A stretch of 64,000 nucleotides of DNA from Actinoplanes octamycinicus (GCF_014205225.1 NZ_JACHNB010000001.1:744001-808000), one strand, 5' to 3'. Counted from the first letter of the stretch, positions 1 to 9,006 are shown. Made by a program: numbers and translations. Notes: a model not told the origin generated them from the sequence alone.

Positions 1-156
1 CTTGGTCCCGGCCCAGTGGTCGACCAGCCACCCGATCCCGCCCCAGACCAACATGCCCGCGATGAGGTAGGTGACTGCCGTCATGCCCGCGCCCGTGTCG
101 GGCGGGGTGGGGCCTTCGTCACCGCGTTTGTCGTGGGGGGGTTCTTGGCCGGTCAT
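1..156 (-). CDS. AtpZ/AtpI-like F0F1 ATP synthase accessory protein, 3' part cut by window edge
   Basis: The first 52 residues are visible; the rest lies off the left edge. A polar N-terminus (MTGQEPPHDKRGDEG) leads into a hydrophobic segment (AVTYLIAGMLVWGGIGWLVD) followed by DHWAGTK, the layout of the small two-helix AtpZ-type proteins encoded just before atpB in actinobacteria. Those proteins sit in the membrane and are thought to help assemble the F0 ring or move Mg/Ca ions. The position after glyA and the four-helix gene at 362-871 supports this. ATG 156 is the only sensible start. The 205 bp between this gene and the upstream one show no further gene, so they may hold an ATP-operon promoter, but I could not place one. 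Confidence 0.7.
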   Translation of the reverse strand, partial: MTGQEPPHDKRGDEGPTPPDTGAGMTAVTYLIAGMLVWGGIGWLVDHWAGTK

Positions 157-361
157 GACGGCCCGAACGATATCAGCAGGTGATACGAAGCTAAGCGGGA
201 CCCCCCGCACAACCGCAGTTGTCCAGGCGTCAGGGGTCTCGCAACTGGAAGGACACGGTACTCCTGTCACGCCAAAACGGAACACGGCACGACCGGACAC
301 ATCACCGGTTCGTGGCAGTCCACCTGCCAAACCTCCGCTGACCAGCGGGAACGCGCGTGCC

Positions 362-871
362 TCAAGTCACTTTTCGCAGTGTCCGGCGGGTGACCCACCA
401 GGCCTGGACCGCGGTCCAGACGATCACTCCGGCCACGACACCGAGTCCCAGTGCCTTCTTTCCCGACCAATCGGACGAGACGCCGACAGCCAGGATAACG
501 CCCAGCAAAGAGTATTTGACGACATACGTCAACATTCCCAGCGGCATGACCAGGGCCGGCCGGACCGTGTCGGCCCAGGCGACCACCAACGTGGTCAGCG
601 TGTGGCTGACCGTCACGATCAGCACGCCGCCGGCCGCGGCCAGCGCCGCGGTCGGGCCGCTGACCAGGAAGCCGATCGAGGCGGCGCAGGTGAGCAGCAG
701 GAACGAGACGGCGGTGAGGAAGCCGAGGTGCTCCACCTTCCACCGCGGATCCTTCGGCAGGGGTGGCAGGTCCGGCAGCGGACCATCAAGATCTTTTTCC
801 GGTACGCCGGGAAGCTCGCCGAACGCACCGGGCGTCGCCGCCGTGGGGGCACCACTCACACCGCGCTTCAC
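362..871 (-). CDS. AtpI-like four-helix membrane protein
   Basis: 169 residues: a Pro-rich cytoplasmic N-terminus (about 1-45), then four hydrophobic segments at roughly 48-70, 74-98, 104-128 and 133-155, and a basic tail. This size and topology match the poorly conserved membrane protein found between wecA/glyA and the ATP synthase genes in actinobacteria (Rv1303-like, often labelled AtpI). It probably assists F0 assembly; the function is inferred from position and topology, as no catalytic motif is visible. It starts 43 bp after glyA stops on the same strand, so co-transcription with glyA is likely. Confidence 0.6.
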   Translation of the reverse strand: MKRGVSGAPTAATPGAFGELPGVPEKDLDGPLPDLPPLPKDPRWKVEHLGFLTAVSFLLLTCAASIGFLVSGPTAALAAAGGVLIVTVSHTLTTLVVAWADTVRPALVMPLGMLTYVVKYSLLGVILAVGVSSDWSGKKALGLGVVAGVIVWTAVQAWWVTRRTLRKVT

Positions 872-914
872 GGGGTATGCGCTCCTGGCCCGTGCTTCGC
901 TGCGATGCCGTCGC

Positions 915-2204
915 TCATGCCATGACCTCCTGGTCGACGTAGAACGGGAAGCGCCGCACCAGGCAGGTCACCTCCTCGCGGACAGCGGCCAACCGGGACA
1001 CCCCGCCGGCCGTCTCCGGATCGCACCGCACCGCCACCCCGATGAGCTCGGCGACCCGGCGCATCTCGGCCTCCCCCATGCCCTGCGAGGTGACACCGGG
1101 CGCGCCGACCCGGATCCCGGACGCCACGGCGGGTTTCGCCGGGTCGTACGGAACGGGGTTCTTGTTGAGAGCGATCCCCGCGGCGGCGCAGCGCGCCTCC
1201 GCCTCCCGGCCGCTGACCCCCAGCTCGCGCAGATCGAGCACGGCGAGATGGGTGTCGGTGCCACCGGTGACCGGGCGCATCCCCTCGGCGGCCAGCCCAG
1301 CGGCCAGCGCCTGCGCGTTGCGCACGGTCTGCGAAGCGTACCTCCGGAAGGCCGGCATGCCCGCCTCGCGGAGGGCCACCGCCTTGGCCGCGACCGTGTG
1401 CATCATCGGACCGCCCTGGGCGAACGGGAAGACCGCCTTGTCCACCCGCTGGGCCAGGTCCGCCCGGCAGAGGATCATGCCGCCCCGCGGGCCGCGCAGC
1501 GCCTTGTGAGTGGTGCAGGTGACCACGTCGGCGAACGGCACCGGGGACGGCACCGCCCGGCCGGCCACCAGGCCGATGACATGTGCCGCGTCAACCAGCA
1601 GGTAGGCGCCCACCTCGTCGGCGATCTCCCGGAACCGGGCGAAGTCGATCAGCCGGGGGTAGGAGATCGAGCCGCAGATGATCAGCTTGGGCCGGTGCGC
1701 CAGCGCCAGGTCGCGCACCTCGTCGTAGTCGATCAGCTCGGTGTCCGGCGCCACCCGGTAGGCGATCGGGTGGAACCACTTGCCGGAGAAGTTGGCCCGG
1801 CTGCCGTGCGTCAGGTGCCCGCCGTGCGGCAGCCCCATGGCCAGCACCGGGTCGCCCGGCTCGGCCAGCGCGGCGTAGGCGGCGAGGTTCGCCGAGGCGC
1901 CGGAGTGCGGCTGCACGTTCGCGTGGTCGGCGCCGAACAGCTCCCGGGCCCGCTCGACGGCCAGCTCCTCGGCCCGGTCGGCCTGCGCGCAGCCGCCGTA
2001 GTAGCGGTTCCCCGGATAGCCCTCGGCGTACTTGTTGGCCAGCGTCGAGCCGAGCGCGGCCAGCACCGCCGGCGAGGTGAAGCTCTCGCTGGCGATCAGC
2101 GTGAGGGTGTCGCGCTGGCGCGCCAACTCGTCGAGCAGCACGTGGGCGATGGCCGGGTCGTCGCGCTCCAGCGCGGCGAAATCCGGACCCCAGAAGGTGT
2201 CCAC
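915..2204 (-). CDS. glyA: serine hydroxymethyltransferase
   Basis: PLP enzyme interconverting serine and glycine with tetrahydrofolate, the main one-carbon source. 429 residues. Visible motifs are LIASESFTSPAV near residue 37, NKYAEGYPGNRYYGG at 58-71, the VDAAHVIGL segment near 204 and the PLP-lysine motif TTHKALRGPRGG with Lys234. A longer frame runs upstream to 2321, but GTG 2204 is chosen because GGGGAGG lies about 6 nt before it and the product then matches the family length. It is divergent from the epimerase-like gene, with an 82-bp gap that must hold both promoters. It belongs to the conserved prmC-glyA-atp neighbourhood. Confidence 0.93.
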   Translation of the reverse strand: MDTFWGPDFAALERDDPAIAHVLLDELARQRDTLTLIASESFTSPAVLAALGSTLANKYAEGYPGNRYYGGCAQADRAEELAVERARELFGADHANVQPHSGASANLAAYAALAEPGDPVLAMGLPHGGHLTHGSRANFSGKWFHPIAYRVAPDTELIDYDEVRDLALAHRPKLIICGSISYPRLIDFARFREIADEVGAYLLVDAAHVIGLVAGRAVPSPVPFADVVTCTTHKALRGPRGGMILCRADLAQRVDKAVFPFAQGGPMMHTVAAKAVALREAGMPAFRRYASQTVRNAQALAAGLAAEGMRPVTGGTDTHLAVLDLRELGVSGREAEARCAAAGIALNKNPVPYDPAKPAVASGIRVGAPGVTSQGMGEAEMRRVAELIGVAVRCDPETAGGVSRLAAVREEVTCLVRRFPFYVDQEVMA

Positions 2205-2286
2205 CTGGGCCTCCCCGAGCTGGTTTGACGCGGCCTGGATCGAGCATATGGCTGAACTGGCCCGAATCGGGGCACAGTCTGAAGTT

Positions 2287-3762
2287 ATGCGCTGTCTTGT
2301 CACGGGAGCTACCGGGTACATCGGCGGGCGATTGGCCCCCCGGCTGGTCGAAGCCGGGCATCAGGTGCGCTGCCTGTCGCGCAGCGCGGGCCGGCTGCGC
2401 GACGTCCCCTGGGCCGGCCAGGTGGAGATCGTCGAGGCCGATCTGGCCGACCCGGCGAGCCTGCGGCCCGCGTTCGACGGCATCGAGGTCGCCTACTTCC
2501 TGATGCACTCGCTGGGCCAGCCGGACTTCGAGCGCCGGGACCGGGAGGCGGCGGCCAACTTCGCCGCCGCGGCCCGCGCCGCCGGCGTCCGCCGGATCAT
2601 CTACCTCGGCGGCCCCGAGCCGCCGCCCGGCGACCGGCCCTCCCCGCACCTGCGCTCCCGCGCCGAGGTGGCCCGGATCCTGCTGGCCAGCGGCGTGCCG
2701 ACGGCGGTGCTCCGGGCCCCGGTGATCATCGGCTCCGGGTCCGCCTCGTTCGAGATGCTGCGCTACCTGACCGAGCGGCTGCCCGCCATGATCACGCCGC
2801 GCTGGGCGGAGAACCTGATCCAGCCGATCGCCGTCCGGGACGTGCTGCGCTATCTGATCGACGCGGCCGCCCTGCCGCCGGAGGTGCACCGCGGCTTCGA
2901 CATCGGCGGCGCCGACGTGCTCAGCTACGCCGACATGATGCGCCGGTACGCCCGGGTCGCCGGCCTCCCCCGCCGGATCATCCTGCCCACCCGGATCCTC
3001 AGCCCGTGGCTCTCGGCGCACTGGGTCGGCCTGATCACCCCGGTGCCGAACGCGATCGCCCGCCCGCTGGTCGCCAGCCTGGTCCACGAGGCGGTGGCCC
3101 GGGAGAACGACCTGGCCGAGCTGCTGCCGGGCCCGCCGCCGCTGGGCTTCGACGACGCCGTCCGGCTGGCTCTCGGCCGGATCCGCGACGCCAACGTGGA
3201 GACCCGCTGGACCAGCGCGTCCGGCCGGGACGCCGCCGCCGAGCCGCTGCCCAGCGACCCGTCCTGGTCCGGCGGCAGCGTCTACACCGACGAGCGGTGC
3301 CGCGAGGTGCGCGCCCCGGCCGACCGGCTGTGGCGGGTGATCGAGGGGGTCGGCGGGGAGAACGGCTGGTACTCGTTCCCGCTCGCCTGGTCGGTGCGCG
3401 GCTGGCTGGACCGGCTGGCCGGCGGGGTCGGCCTGCGCCGCGGCCGCCGGGACCGGCACCACCTGCGGGTCGGCGAGGCCCTCGACTGGTGGCGGGTCGA
3501 GGAGATCGTCCCGGGCGAGCTGCTGCGCCTGCGCGCCGAGATGCGCGTCCCCGGCCGGGCCTGGCTGGAGATGCGCGCCGAGCCGGACGGCGACGGCGGC
3601 TCGGTCTACCGCCAGCGCGCCGTCTTCCTGCCCCGCGGCCTGGCCGGGCACCTCTACTGGGCCTCGGTCCTGCCCTTCCACGGCATCGTCTTCAGCGGCA
3701 TGGCCCGCAACATCGCCCGCGGCGCGGAGAACGCCGGATCGGAGGCTAACGTCGCGGCATGA
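2287..3762 (+). CDS. NAD(P)-binding SDR fused to DUF2867 domain
   Basis: 491 residues. The N-terminus MRCLVTGATGYIGGRLAPRL is a Rossmann glycine motif of the atypical short-chain dehydrogenase (NAD-dependent epimerase) type. Residues about 1-300 form this domain, and about 330-480 match DUF2867, with aromatic-rich stretches (ENGWYSFPLAWSVRGWLD, RQRAVFLPRGLAGHLYW). The fusion is common in actinobacteria and its substrate is unknown. No Ser-Tyr-x3-Lys catalytic triad is obvious, so it may not be a classical reductase. The stop overlaps the ridA start (ATGA), so the two are coupled. It stands on the opposite strand from the housekeeping genes on both sides. Confidence 0.8.
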   Translation: MRCLVTGATGYIGGRLAPRLVEAGHQVRCLSRSAGRLRDVPWAGQVEIVEADLADPASLRPAFDGIEVAYFLMHSLGQPDFERRDREAAANFAAAARAAGVRRIIYLGGPEPPPGDRPSPHLRSRAEVARILLASGVPTAVLRAPVIIGSGSASFEMLRYLTERLPAMITPRWAENLIQPIAVRDVLRYLIDAAALPPEVHRGFDIGGADVLSYADMMRRYARVAGLPRRIILPTRILSPWLSAHWVGLITPVPNAIARPLVASLVHEAVARENDLAELLPGPPPLGFDDAVRLALGRIRDANVETRWTSASGRDAAAEPLPSDPSWSGGSVYTDERCREVRAPADRLWRVIEGVGGENGWYSFPLAWSVRGWLDRLAGGVGLRRGRRDRHHLRVGEALDWWRVEEIVPGELLRLRAEMRVPGRAWLEMRAEPDGDGGSVYRQRAVFLPRGLAGHLYWASVLPFHGIVFSGMARNIARGAENAGSEANVAA

Positions 3763-4145
3763 CCGAGCGACGTTCCATCCTCAGCGGCTCGACCTTCGAG
3801 GACGAGTTCGGCTACGCCCGGGCGGTGGTCGACGGGGACCACATCTACGTCTCCGGCACGACCGGTTTCGATTACTCCACGATGACCATCTCGGAGGATG
3901 TCGCGGAGCAGGCCGCGCAGTGCCTGCGCACCATCGCGGCGGCGCTGGCCGAGGCCGGCTGCACGCTCGCCGACGTGGTCCGGGTCCGCTACCTGCTGCC
4001 CGACCCGGCCGACTTCGCGCTCTGCGGCCCGGTGTTGCGGGAGGCCTTCGGCACGGTCCGGCCGGCCGCGACCATGCTGGTCTGCGGCCTGCTGGACAAG
4101 CGGATGCGGATCGAGATCGAGGTCGACGCGGTCCGCCGGGGCTGA
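3759..4145 (+). CDS. RidA family protein (YjgF/YER057c/UK114)
   Basis: 128 residues of the RidA fold: YARAVVDGDHIYVSGTTGFD, QAAQCLRTIAAALAEAGCTLADVVRVRYLL and a C-terminal KRMRIEIEVDAVRRG. Canonical RidA hydrolyses reactive enamine/imine intermediates through a conserved Arg. The Arg in VVRVRYLL may correspond to it, but the typical C-terminal signature is altered (ATMLVCGLLDKRMRIEIEV), so a RidA-like paralogue of unknown substrate is safer. It overlaps the upstream SDR/DUF2867 gene by 4 nt. The 135 bp after its stop separate it from the convergent sua5 and contain no strong terminator hairpin. Confidence 0.85.
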   Translation: MTERRSILSGSTFEDEFGYARAVVDGDHIYVSGTTGFDYSTMTISEDVAEQAAQCLRTIAAALAEAGCTLADVVRVRYLLPDPADFALCGPVLREAFGTVRPAATMLVCGLLDKRMRIEIEVDAVRRG

Positions 4146-4280
4146 GCGGTGCTGTTGTCCTGGGTGGCCACCACGCACAGAGCCCACCCTCCCAGGGGGC
4201 AGCCCCCGCAGACAGTGTGACGGGGCGGTGCGAGATCGTGCGGCGGCCCTGTGGACAACCCCGGACTGTGGAAACCCGGG

Positions 4281-5297
4281 TCAGGCGGCGGCGCGGGTGA
4301 GCCGGTCGCGGACCGCGAGCCAGTCCTCGGTGCGGGGCGGCTCCTGGACCAGGATGGTGGCCACCCCGGCGTCGTCCAGGCGGTGCAGCGCGGCATACAG
4401 ATCCGCCGCGTACTCCGCCGGATCGGCGGAGAGCACTTCGACGACCTCAGGCTGGCCGGAAGTGATCACGGCGGTCCCGGTGCCGGGTTCGGTCGGTTGA
4501 CGGTACGACGGCAGCGCGCTCCCCTCGTACGTCAAAATCGCCGCAGGCGCCGCCAAGCGCGACCGATCCGCCTCCCGCACGTCCGGCGTCAGAATGACCT
4601 TGGCGCGCGGCGCGTAGTGCCGCCGGCTCATCCCGGGCGACGGCCGGGCCGCGCCGTCCGCCGTCTCCGCGTCCCGCAGCGCGATCGCCCCGGTCACGTC
4701 ACGCAGCGCGCGCAGGCTCAGCGCCCCGGGCCGGAGCAGCGTCGGCACCTCGGTGGTCAGGTCCAGCACGGTCGACTCGATGCCCCACGAGCACGGGCCG
4801 CCGTCCAGCACCAGCGGCACGTCCGGCAGGCTGCGCACCACGTGCCCGGCGGTGGTCGGCGAGATCGACTCGGACCGGTTGGCGCTGGGCGCGGCGAGCG
4901 GCAGGCCGGACGCCTCGAGCAGGCGCAGCGCCACCTCGTGGGCGGGGATCCGGACGGCGATGGTGTCGTTGTCGGCGCCGACCCCGGCCAGGTGCGCGGC
5001 CCGGCGCAGCACCAGGGTGAGCGGGCCCGGCCAGAATCGCGCGGCCAGCTTGTCGGCGACGGCCGGCCACTCGGCGGTCAGCTCGCGGGCCGCCTCGACC
5101 GAGGCGACGTGCACGATCAGCGGGTTCCAGCTCGGCCTGTTCTTCAGCCGGTAGACCTCGCTGATCGCCTGCCGGGAGAAGGCGTTGGCGCCGAGCCCGT
5201 AGACGGTCTCGGTGGGGAAGGCGACGACCGAGTCGGCGCGCAGGATCTCGACGGCCCGGCGCACCCCGTCGGCGTCGGGCGGAACGACACGGCTCAT
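4281..5297 (-). CDS. L-threonylcarbamoyladenylate synthase, two-domain Sua5 type
   Basis: 338 residues. Makes threonylcarbamoyl-AMP from threonine, bicarbonate and ATP for t6A37 in ANN-decoding tRNAs. The YrdC domain occupies about 1-200 (VVAFPTETVYGLGANAFS, KNRPSWNPLIVHV, ARFWPGPLTLVL, APSANRSESISPT, STVLDLT). After the linker GMSRRHYAPRAKV comes the C-terminal Sua5 domain, about 245-338. ATG 5297 overlaps the phosphatase stop by 4 nt, so upstream in-frame codons are rejected. A second, single-domain YrdC paralogue lies two genes upstream at 5895-6539, so this copy may be redundant or specialised. Confidence 0.88.
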   Translation of the reverse strand: MSRVVPPDADGVRRAVEILRADSVVAFPTETVYGLGANAFSRQAISEVYRLKNRPSWNPLIVHVASVEAARELTAEWPAVADKLAARFWPGPLTLVLRRAAHLAGVGADNDTIAVRIPAHEVALRLLEASGLPLAAPSANRSESISPTTAGHVVRSLPDVPLVLDGGPCSWGIESTVLDLTTEVPTLLRPGALSLRALRDVTGAIALRDAETADGAARPSPGMSRRHYAPRAKVILTPDVREADRSRLAAPAAILTYEGSALPSYRQPTEPGTGTAVITSGQPEVVEVLSADPAEYAADLYAALHRLDDAGVATILVQEPPRTEDWLAVRDRLTRAAA

Positions 5298-5893
5298 GGA
5301 AGCAACAACGCGGCGAGCGGGACGGTGGTGTCCTCGATCTCGTCGCCGACCCGCTGGAAGGTCTGGTCGCCACGGCCCCACGGATCGTCCAGATCGTCGG
5401 TGAGCAGCGGCGCCTCGCCGCCGCGCAGCCGGTGCACGGCGGCGACGACGGCCACCCCGCGCTGGCGCACCGCCTCCGGCTTGGGCTCGGCCGGCGGCAG
5501 CGCGGCCCGGTCGACGGCGCCGAGCAGCCGGCCGAACTCGCCGAGCACGAAGGTGCGCCCGGCGGCGTCCGGGCGCAGCGCGACCACGTAGTCGTACTGG
5601 TCGGCGGTGGCGGTGAGGATCAGGTCGGCCTCGTCGATGAAGTCGCCGCGCAGCTTGCGGGCCAGGAAGCCGTCGTCGGAGCCGCGCCGGGCGCGCACCT
5701 GCCGGGCGGCCGGCGGGTTCATCTCCTCGCCCTCGTGCCAGCCGCCGGTGCCGGCGCTGACGCTGCGGACCAGCGGCTCGTCGGTGGCCGCGCCGGCCCG
5801 GTCGCGGACCGCCCGGGCGAGCAGCCGCTCGGCCATCGGCGAGCGGCAGATGTTGCCCATGCAGACGTGCAGAACGGTGAACGGCGCCGCCAC
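5294..5893 (-). CDS. low-molecular-weight protein-tyrosine phosphatase family protein
   Basis: 199 residues starting at GTG. The P-loop is VCMGNICRSPMAE (Cys11-x5-Arg17), the LMW-PTP signature, and the late acidic motif DDLDDPWGRGDQTF supplies the general-acid Asp-Pro. It is longer than the usual 150-160 residues because of an insert around 115-160 (GAVDRAALPPAEPKPEAVRQRG). The family dephosphorylates phosphotyrosine or arginine-phosphate proteins; which substrate applies is unknown. It lies one nucleotide after the YrdC-type gene and overlaps sua5 by 4 nt, sandwiched between two t6A-synthesis paralogues in one operon. Confidence 0.88.
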   Translation of the reverse strand: MAAPFTVLHVCMGNICRSPMAERLLARAVRDRAGAATDEPLVRSVSAGTGGWHEGEEMNPPAARQVRARRGSDDGFLARKLRGDFIDEADLILTATADQYDYVVALRPDAAGRTFVLGEFGRLLGAVDRAALPPAEPKPEAVRQRGVAVVAAVHRLRGGEAPLLTDDLDDPWGRGDQTFQRVGDEIEDTTVPLAALLLP

Positions 5894-5894
5894 C

Positions 5895-6539
5895 TCAGGC
5901 CTGCCCCTCGACGATCTCCGGCACCACGTCGCGCAGTTTCTCGACCGGGATCGAGCCGGTGCGCAGCACCCGCGGCACGTCGCCGGTCACGTCGACCACG
6001 GTGCTCGGCCACGGGTCGACGGCCGGACCGGCCTCCAGGTAGACCCGCACCGAATACTCCAGCTGGTCGCGGGCCTCCTCGGCGGTCAGCGGGGACGGCG
6101 AGCCGACCTTGTTGGCGGTGGTCACCGCCATCGGGCCGACCTCGCGCAGCACCTCCAGGGCGACCGGGTGCAGCGGCATCCGGACCGCGATCACGCCGCC
6201 GGTGTCGCCCAGGTCCCACTGCAGGCTCGGCGAGTGCTCCACGATGATGGTCAGCGCGCCCGGCCAGAACGCGTCGGCCAGGTCCCGGGCGGCCCGGGGC
6301 AGCGAGTAGACCAGCCCGTCCAGGGTGTGCCGGGAGCCGACCAGCACCGGCGGCGGCACCCGCCGGTCCGACCCGCGGGCGTGGTGCAGCTGGGTGATCG
6401 CGTGTGCGGTGAAGGCGTCCGCGCCCACCCCGTACACCGTGTCGGTGGGCATCACCACGAGCTCACCGCTCTTGGCCGCCTCGACGGCCGCGGCGACGCC
6501 GCGATCACGATCGGCGATGGCGGTGCAGTCGTAGAGCAT
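5895..6539 (-). CDS. L-threonylcarbamoyladenylate synthase, single-domain TsaC/YrdC type
   Basis: About 214 residues covering only the YrdC domain: LVVMPTDTVYGVGADAFTAHAI, DRRVPPPVLVGS, DAFWPGALTIIVEHSPSLQWD, IAVRMPLHPVALEVLREVGP, VTTANKVGSPSP and PSTVVDVTGDVPRVLRTG. This is the copy usually found next to prmC in actinobacteria and should provide TC-AMP for tRNA t6A modification. ATG 6539 is preferred; a GTG one codon earlier (6542) is possible. The gene follows prmC by about 24 bp on the same strand and is followed after one base by the phosphatase. Confidence 0.9.
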   Translation of the reverse strand: MLYDCTAIADRDRGVAAAVEAAKSGELVVMPTDTVYGVGADAFTAHAITQLHHARGSDRRVPPPVLVGSRHTLDGLVYSLPRAARDLADAFWPGALTIIVEHSPSLQWDLGDTGGVIAVRMPLHPVALEVLREVGPMAVTTANKVGSPSPLTAEEARDQLEYSVRVYLEAGPAVDPWPSTVVDVTGDVPRVLRTGSIPVEKLRDVVPEIVEGQA

Positions 6540-6563
6540 CACGACGTGCAGTCTGCCATGCCG

Positions 6564-7424
6564 TCAGCCGCGACGGGCGGTCGCGTATCGCGGGCGGCCG
6601 GTGAGGTCGTCGTGGGCGGTCACCTCGGTGAACCGGCCGTCGGCGCGCAGCAGCGCGGGCACCGCGGCGCCGTGCACGTCGTCGTGCTCGATCCCGACCC
6701 ATCCACCCGGCTTGAGCAGGGCCGCGGCCAGGTTCACCACCGGCCGGATCACGGACAGGCCGTCGGCGCCGCCGAAGACCGCCTCGGCCGGGTCGTGATC
6801 GGACACCTCGGGTGGCACCGGGGTGCCCTCCGGGACGTAGGGCGGGTTGCAGAGCAGCACGTCGACCTGACCGTGCAACTCGGACAGCAGATCCGGATCG
6901 GTCACGTCCGCCTCGACGACCTCGACCTTGCCGAGCTCGGCCGCGTTCCGCCGCAGCCAGGGCAGCGCGGCCGGCGAGCGTTCCACCGCGATCACCCGGC
7001 CGGCCGCCGACTCGTCGGCGACCGCCAGCGCGATCGCCCCGCTGCCGCTGCACAGGTCGACCACGATGGCGCCGGGCGCGGTGCGCTCGATGCCCCAGCC
7101 GGCCAGCAGCTCGGTCTCCGGCCGCGGCACGAAGACGCCGTCGCCGACCGCCAGCTCCAGGTGGCGGAACGCGGCCGTGCCGAGCAGGTGCTGCAACGGG
7201 ATCCGCTCGGCGCGCCGGGCGACCAGCTCGCGGAACCGGGCCAGCTCGTCGTCGCGGATCCCGTCGATCAGCAGCAGCCGGCCCCGCGGCACGTCCAGCA
7301 CGTGCGCGGCGAGCAGTTCGGCGTCGACGCGCGGCGAGGACACCCCGGCGGCCGAGAGTTCGGCGGCCGCCGATGCCAGCTCGGGTGCCAGACGGGTCCG
7401 GCGGGGGTGTTCGTCACGCGGCAT
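6564..7424 (-). CDS. prmC: peptide chain release factor N5-glutamine methyltransferase
   Basis: About 286 residues. It methylates the Gln of the GGQ motif in release factors using SAM. The SAM-binding motif DLCSGSGAIALA and the signature LLCNPPYVPEGTP (NPPY near 193-196) are both present, together with VFVPRPETELL, which is characteristic of PrmC/HemK. The N-terminal helical domain covers about 1-85. ATG 7424 is taken over an adjacent GTG at 7427. In many actinobacteria prmC directly follows prfA, but here about 5.4 kb of opposite-strand genes separate the two. Confidence 0.93.
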   Translation of the reverse strand: MPRDEHPRRTRLAPELASAAAELSAAGVSSPRVDAELLAAHVLDVPRGRLLLIDGIRDDELARFRELVARRAERIPLQHLLGTAAFRHLELAVGDGVFVPRPETELLAGWGIERTAPGAIVVDLCSGSGAIALAVADESAAGRVIAVERSPAALPWLRRNAAELGKVEVVEADVTDPDLLSELHGQVDVLLCNPPYVPEGTPVPPEVSDHDPAEAVFGGADGLSVIRPVVNLAAALLKPGGWVGIEHDDVHGAAVPALLRADGRFTEVTAHDDLTGRPRYATARRG

Positions 7425-7508
7425 CACGGCATAATCATGAGACGTCGCGCACGCCGGGGATCGGCCGGGTCACCCAGCGATCGCGCCGAAGGCCGTGGGA
7501 GGCGCCTG

Positions 7509-9005
7509 GTGGGTTGGTTGGACCAGCTCGCGGAACATGTCGACGACCTGCGCCGGGCCGGGCGACTGCAGCAGGACGGCCGCTCGGCCCGGGCCCTGCC
7601 GATCCTGGACGCCGTGCTGGCCGGCAGCACCGATCCCCTCACCCGGGCGTACGCGCTGGTCCAGCGCTTCGGCGCGCTGATCAACCTGGGCCGGGTGGCC
7701 GAGCTGGCCACCGCGATGGCGGCCGCCACCGAGGCGGTCCGCGAGGTGCCCGACCCCTACCTGCGCGGCCAGCTGCACGCCTTCGCCGCCCTCGGCGCCC
7801 ACCTGCAGAGCAATCTGGACCGTGGGGTGACCCACCTGGTCCAGGCGTCCCGCGCGCTGGCCGCGGTGCCGGACCGGGACGCGGAGACCGCCTGGGGCTG
7901 GCACGACCTGGCCATGGCGTACTCCTATCTGGGCTTCCACGGCCAGGCGCTGACCTCGATCGAGCAGGCCCGCGAGGTGGGCGCGAGCGCCGGGCTGGCC
8001 CCGGAGGTGTTCGCCGCCCCCGGCATCCGGCTGCGCAACGCGGTCGCCCTCGACCACCAGGGCGACACCGACGGCTGCCTGCGGGTGCTCCGCGACATCG
8101 ACGCCGAGCTGTCCCGCTACCTGGCGACCGACCAGTTGCGCCCGGGCAGCCGCGCGGTCTACGGCTACGCGCTGGCCCGCCGGGCCGCCCTGGGCGAGCC
8201 GACCGAGGCCGGCGCGACCACCTGGCTGACCGGCGGCGGGGACAGCGCGCGGACCCGCGACCTGCACCATCTCGGCGCGGTCTGCCTGACCATCGCGGCC
8301 GGCAAGCCGGAGCGGGCACTGACCATGCTGGAGGCGATCCCGGTCTCCGCCGAGGTGCTCGGCGCCCCCGAGCCGGCCCGGTTGCGCAGCATCTGCCACG
8401 CCAGCGCCGGCGACCACGCCGCCGCGCACGCCGCCGACCGGTACGCGTTCCGCCTCGCCGCCCAGCGCATCGACCAGCTCCGGGACGGCTACCTGGACGG
8501 GGTCGCGGCCCGGCTGGACGCCCAGGAGACCCACCGCGACCCGCACCGCTACGGCGACGAGACGCTCACCGACCCGCTCACCGGCCTGCCCAACCGCCGC
8601 GCGCTGGAGCACTATGTGGACGGCCTGCTGGTCCGCGGCGAACGCGCCGCCGTCGGGGTCTGCGACATCGTCGGCTTCACCACGGTCAACCTGCGGCACG
8701 GCCGGCACTGCGGCGACCTGGTGCTGCAGCGGATCGCCGGGGTGCTGGCCCGGGTGATGCGCCGGGGCGACTTCGTGGCCCGGTTCGCCGGTGACGAGTT
8801 CGTGCTGGTGCTGCCGGGCGCCGGCCCGCACCACGCGGCCGAGGTAGCCCGCCGGATCAGCGCCGCCGCGGCCACCGAGAACTGGCAGGTGCTGGTCCCC
8901 GGCACCCCGATCGGGCTGGCCGCCGGCTGGTCCGAGGTGGGCGCCAACGGCCGCGGGCTGAGCGCCGCCCTGGCCGCCGCCGCGGCGAGTCGGAAACCCA
9001 CCTGA
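7509..9005 (+). CDS. GGDEF-domain protein with N-terminal TPR-like helical region
   Basis: 498 residues, cytoplasmic. Residues 1-340 are Ala/Leu-rich helix pairs resembling tetratricopeptide repeats. The GGDEF domain begins at DPLTGLPNRRAL (about 355). The signature is AGDEF (427-431), so the first Gly is Ala, and the upstream loop reads VCDIVGFTTVN...GRHCGD. The first metal Asp, the guanine-contacting Asn and Asp, and the signature Glu all seem present, so diguanylate cyclase activity is possible but unproven. GTG 7509 is chosen for GGGAGG about 6 nt upstream. One base separates its stop from the first propeller gene, so it heads a four-gene operon. Confidence 0.85.
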   Translation: MGWLDQLAEHVDDLRRAGRLQQDGRSARALPILDAVLAGSTDPLTRAYALVQRFGALINLGRVAELATAMAAATEAVREVPDPYLRGQLHAFAALGAHLQSNLDRGVTHLVQASRALAAVPDRDAETAWGWHDLAMAYSYLGFHGQALTSIEQAREVGASAGLAPEVFAAPGIRLRNAVALDHQGDTDGCLRVLRDIDAELSRYLATDQLRPGSRAVYGYALARRAALGEPTEAGATTWLTGGGDSARTRDLHHLGAVCLTIAAGKPERALTMLEAIPVSAEVLGAPEPARLRSICHASAGDHAAAHAADRYAFRLAAQRIDQLRDGYLDGVAARLDAQETHRDPHRYGDETLTDPLTGLPNRRALEHYVDGLLVRGERAAVGVCDIVGFTTVNLRHGRHCGDLVLQRIAGVLARVMRRGDFVARFAGDEFVLVLPGAGPHHAAEVARRISAAAATENWQVLVPGTPIGLAAGWSEVGANGRGLSAALAAAAASRKPT

Positions 9006-9006
9006 G

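Noticed and set aside
157..361. Small gene between the AtpI-like and AtpZ-like genes
   Set aside because: No frame with a start, RBS and plausible composition; treated as a leader or promoter region.
7509..9005. GGDEF protein as catalytically dead because the motif is AGDEF
   Set aside because: The Glu and the metal/guanine residues appear kept, and variants at the first Gly can be active; activity is left open.
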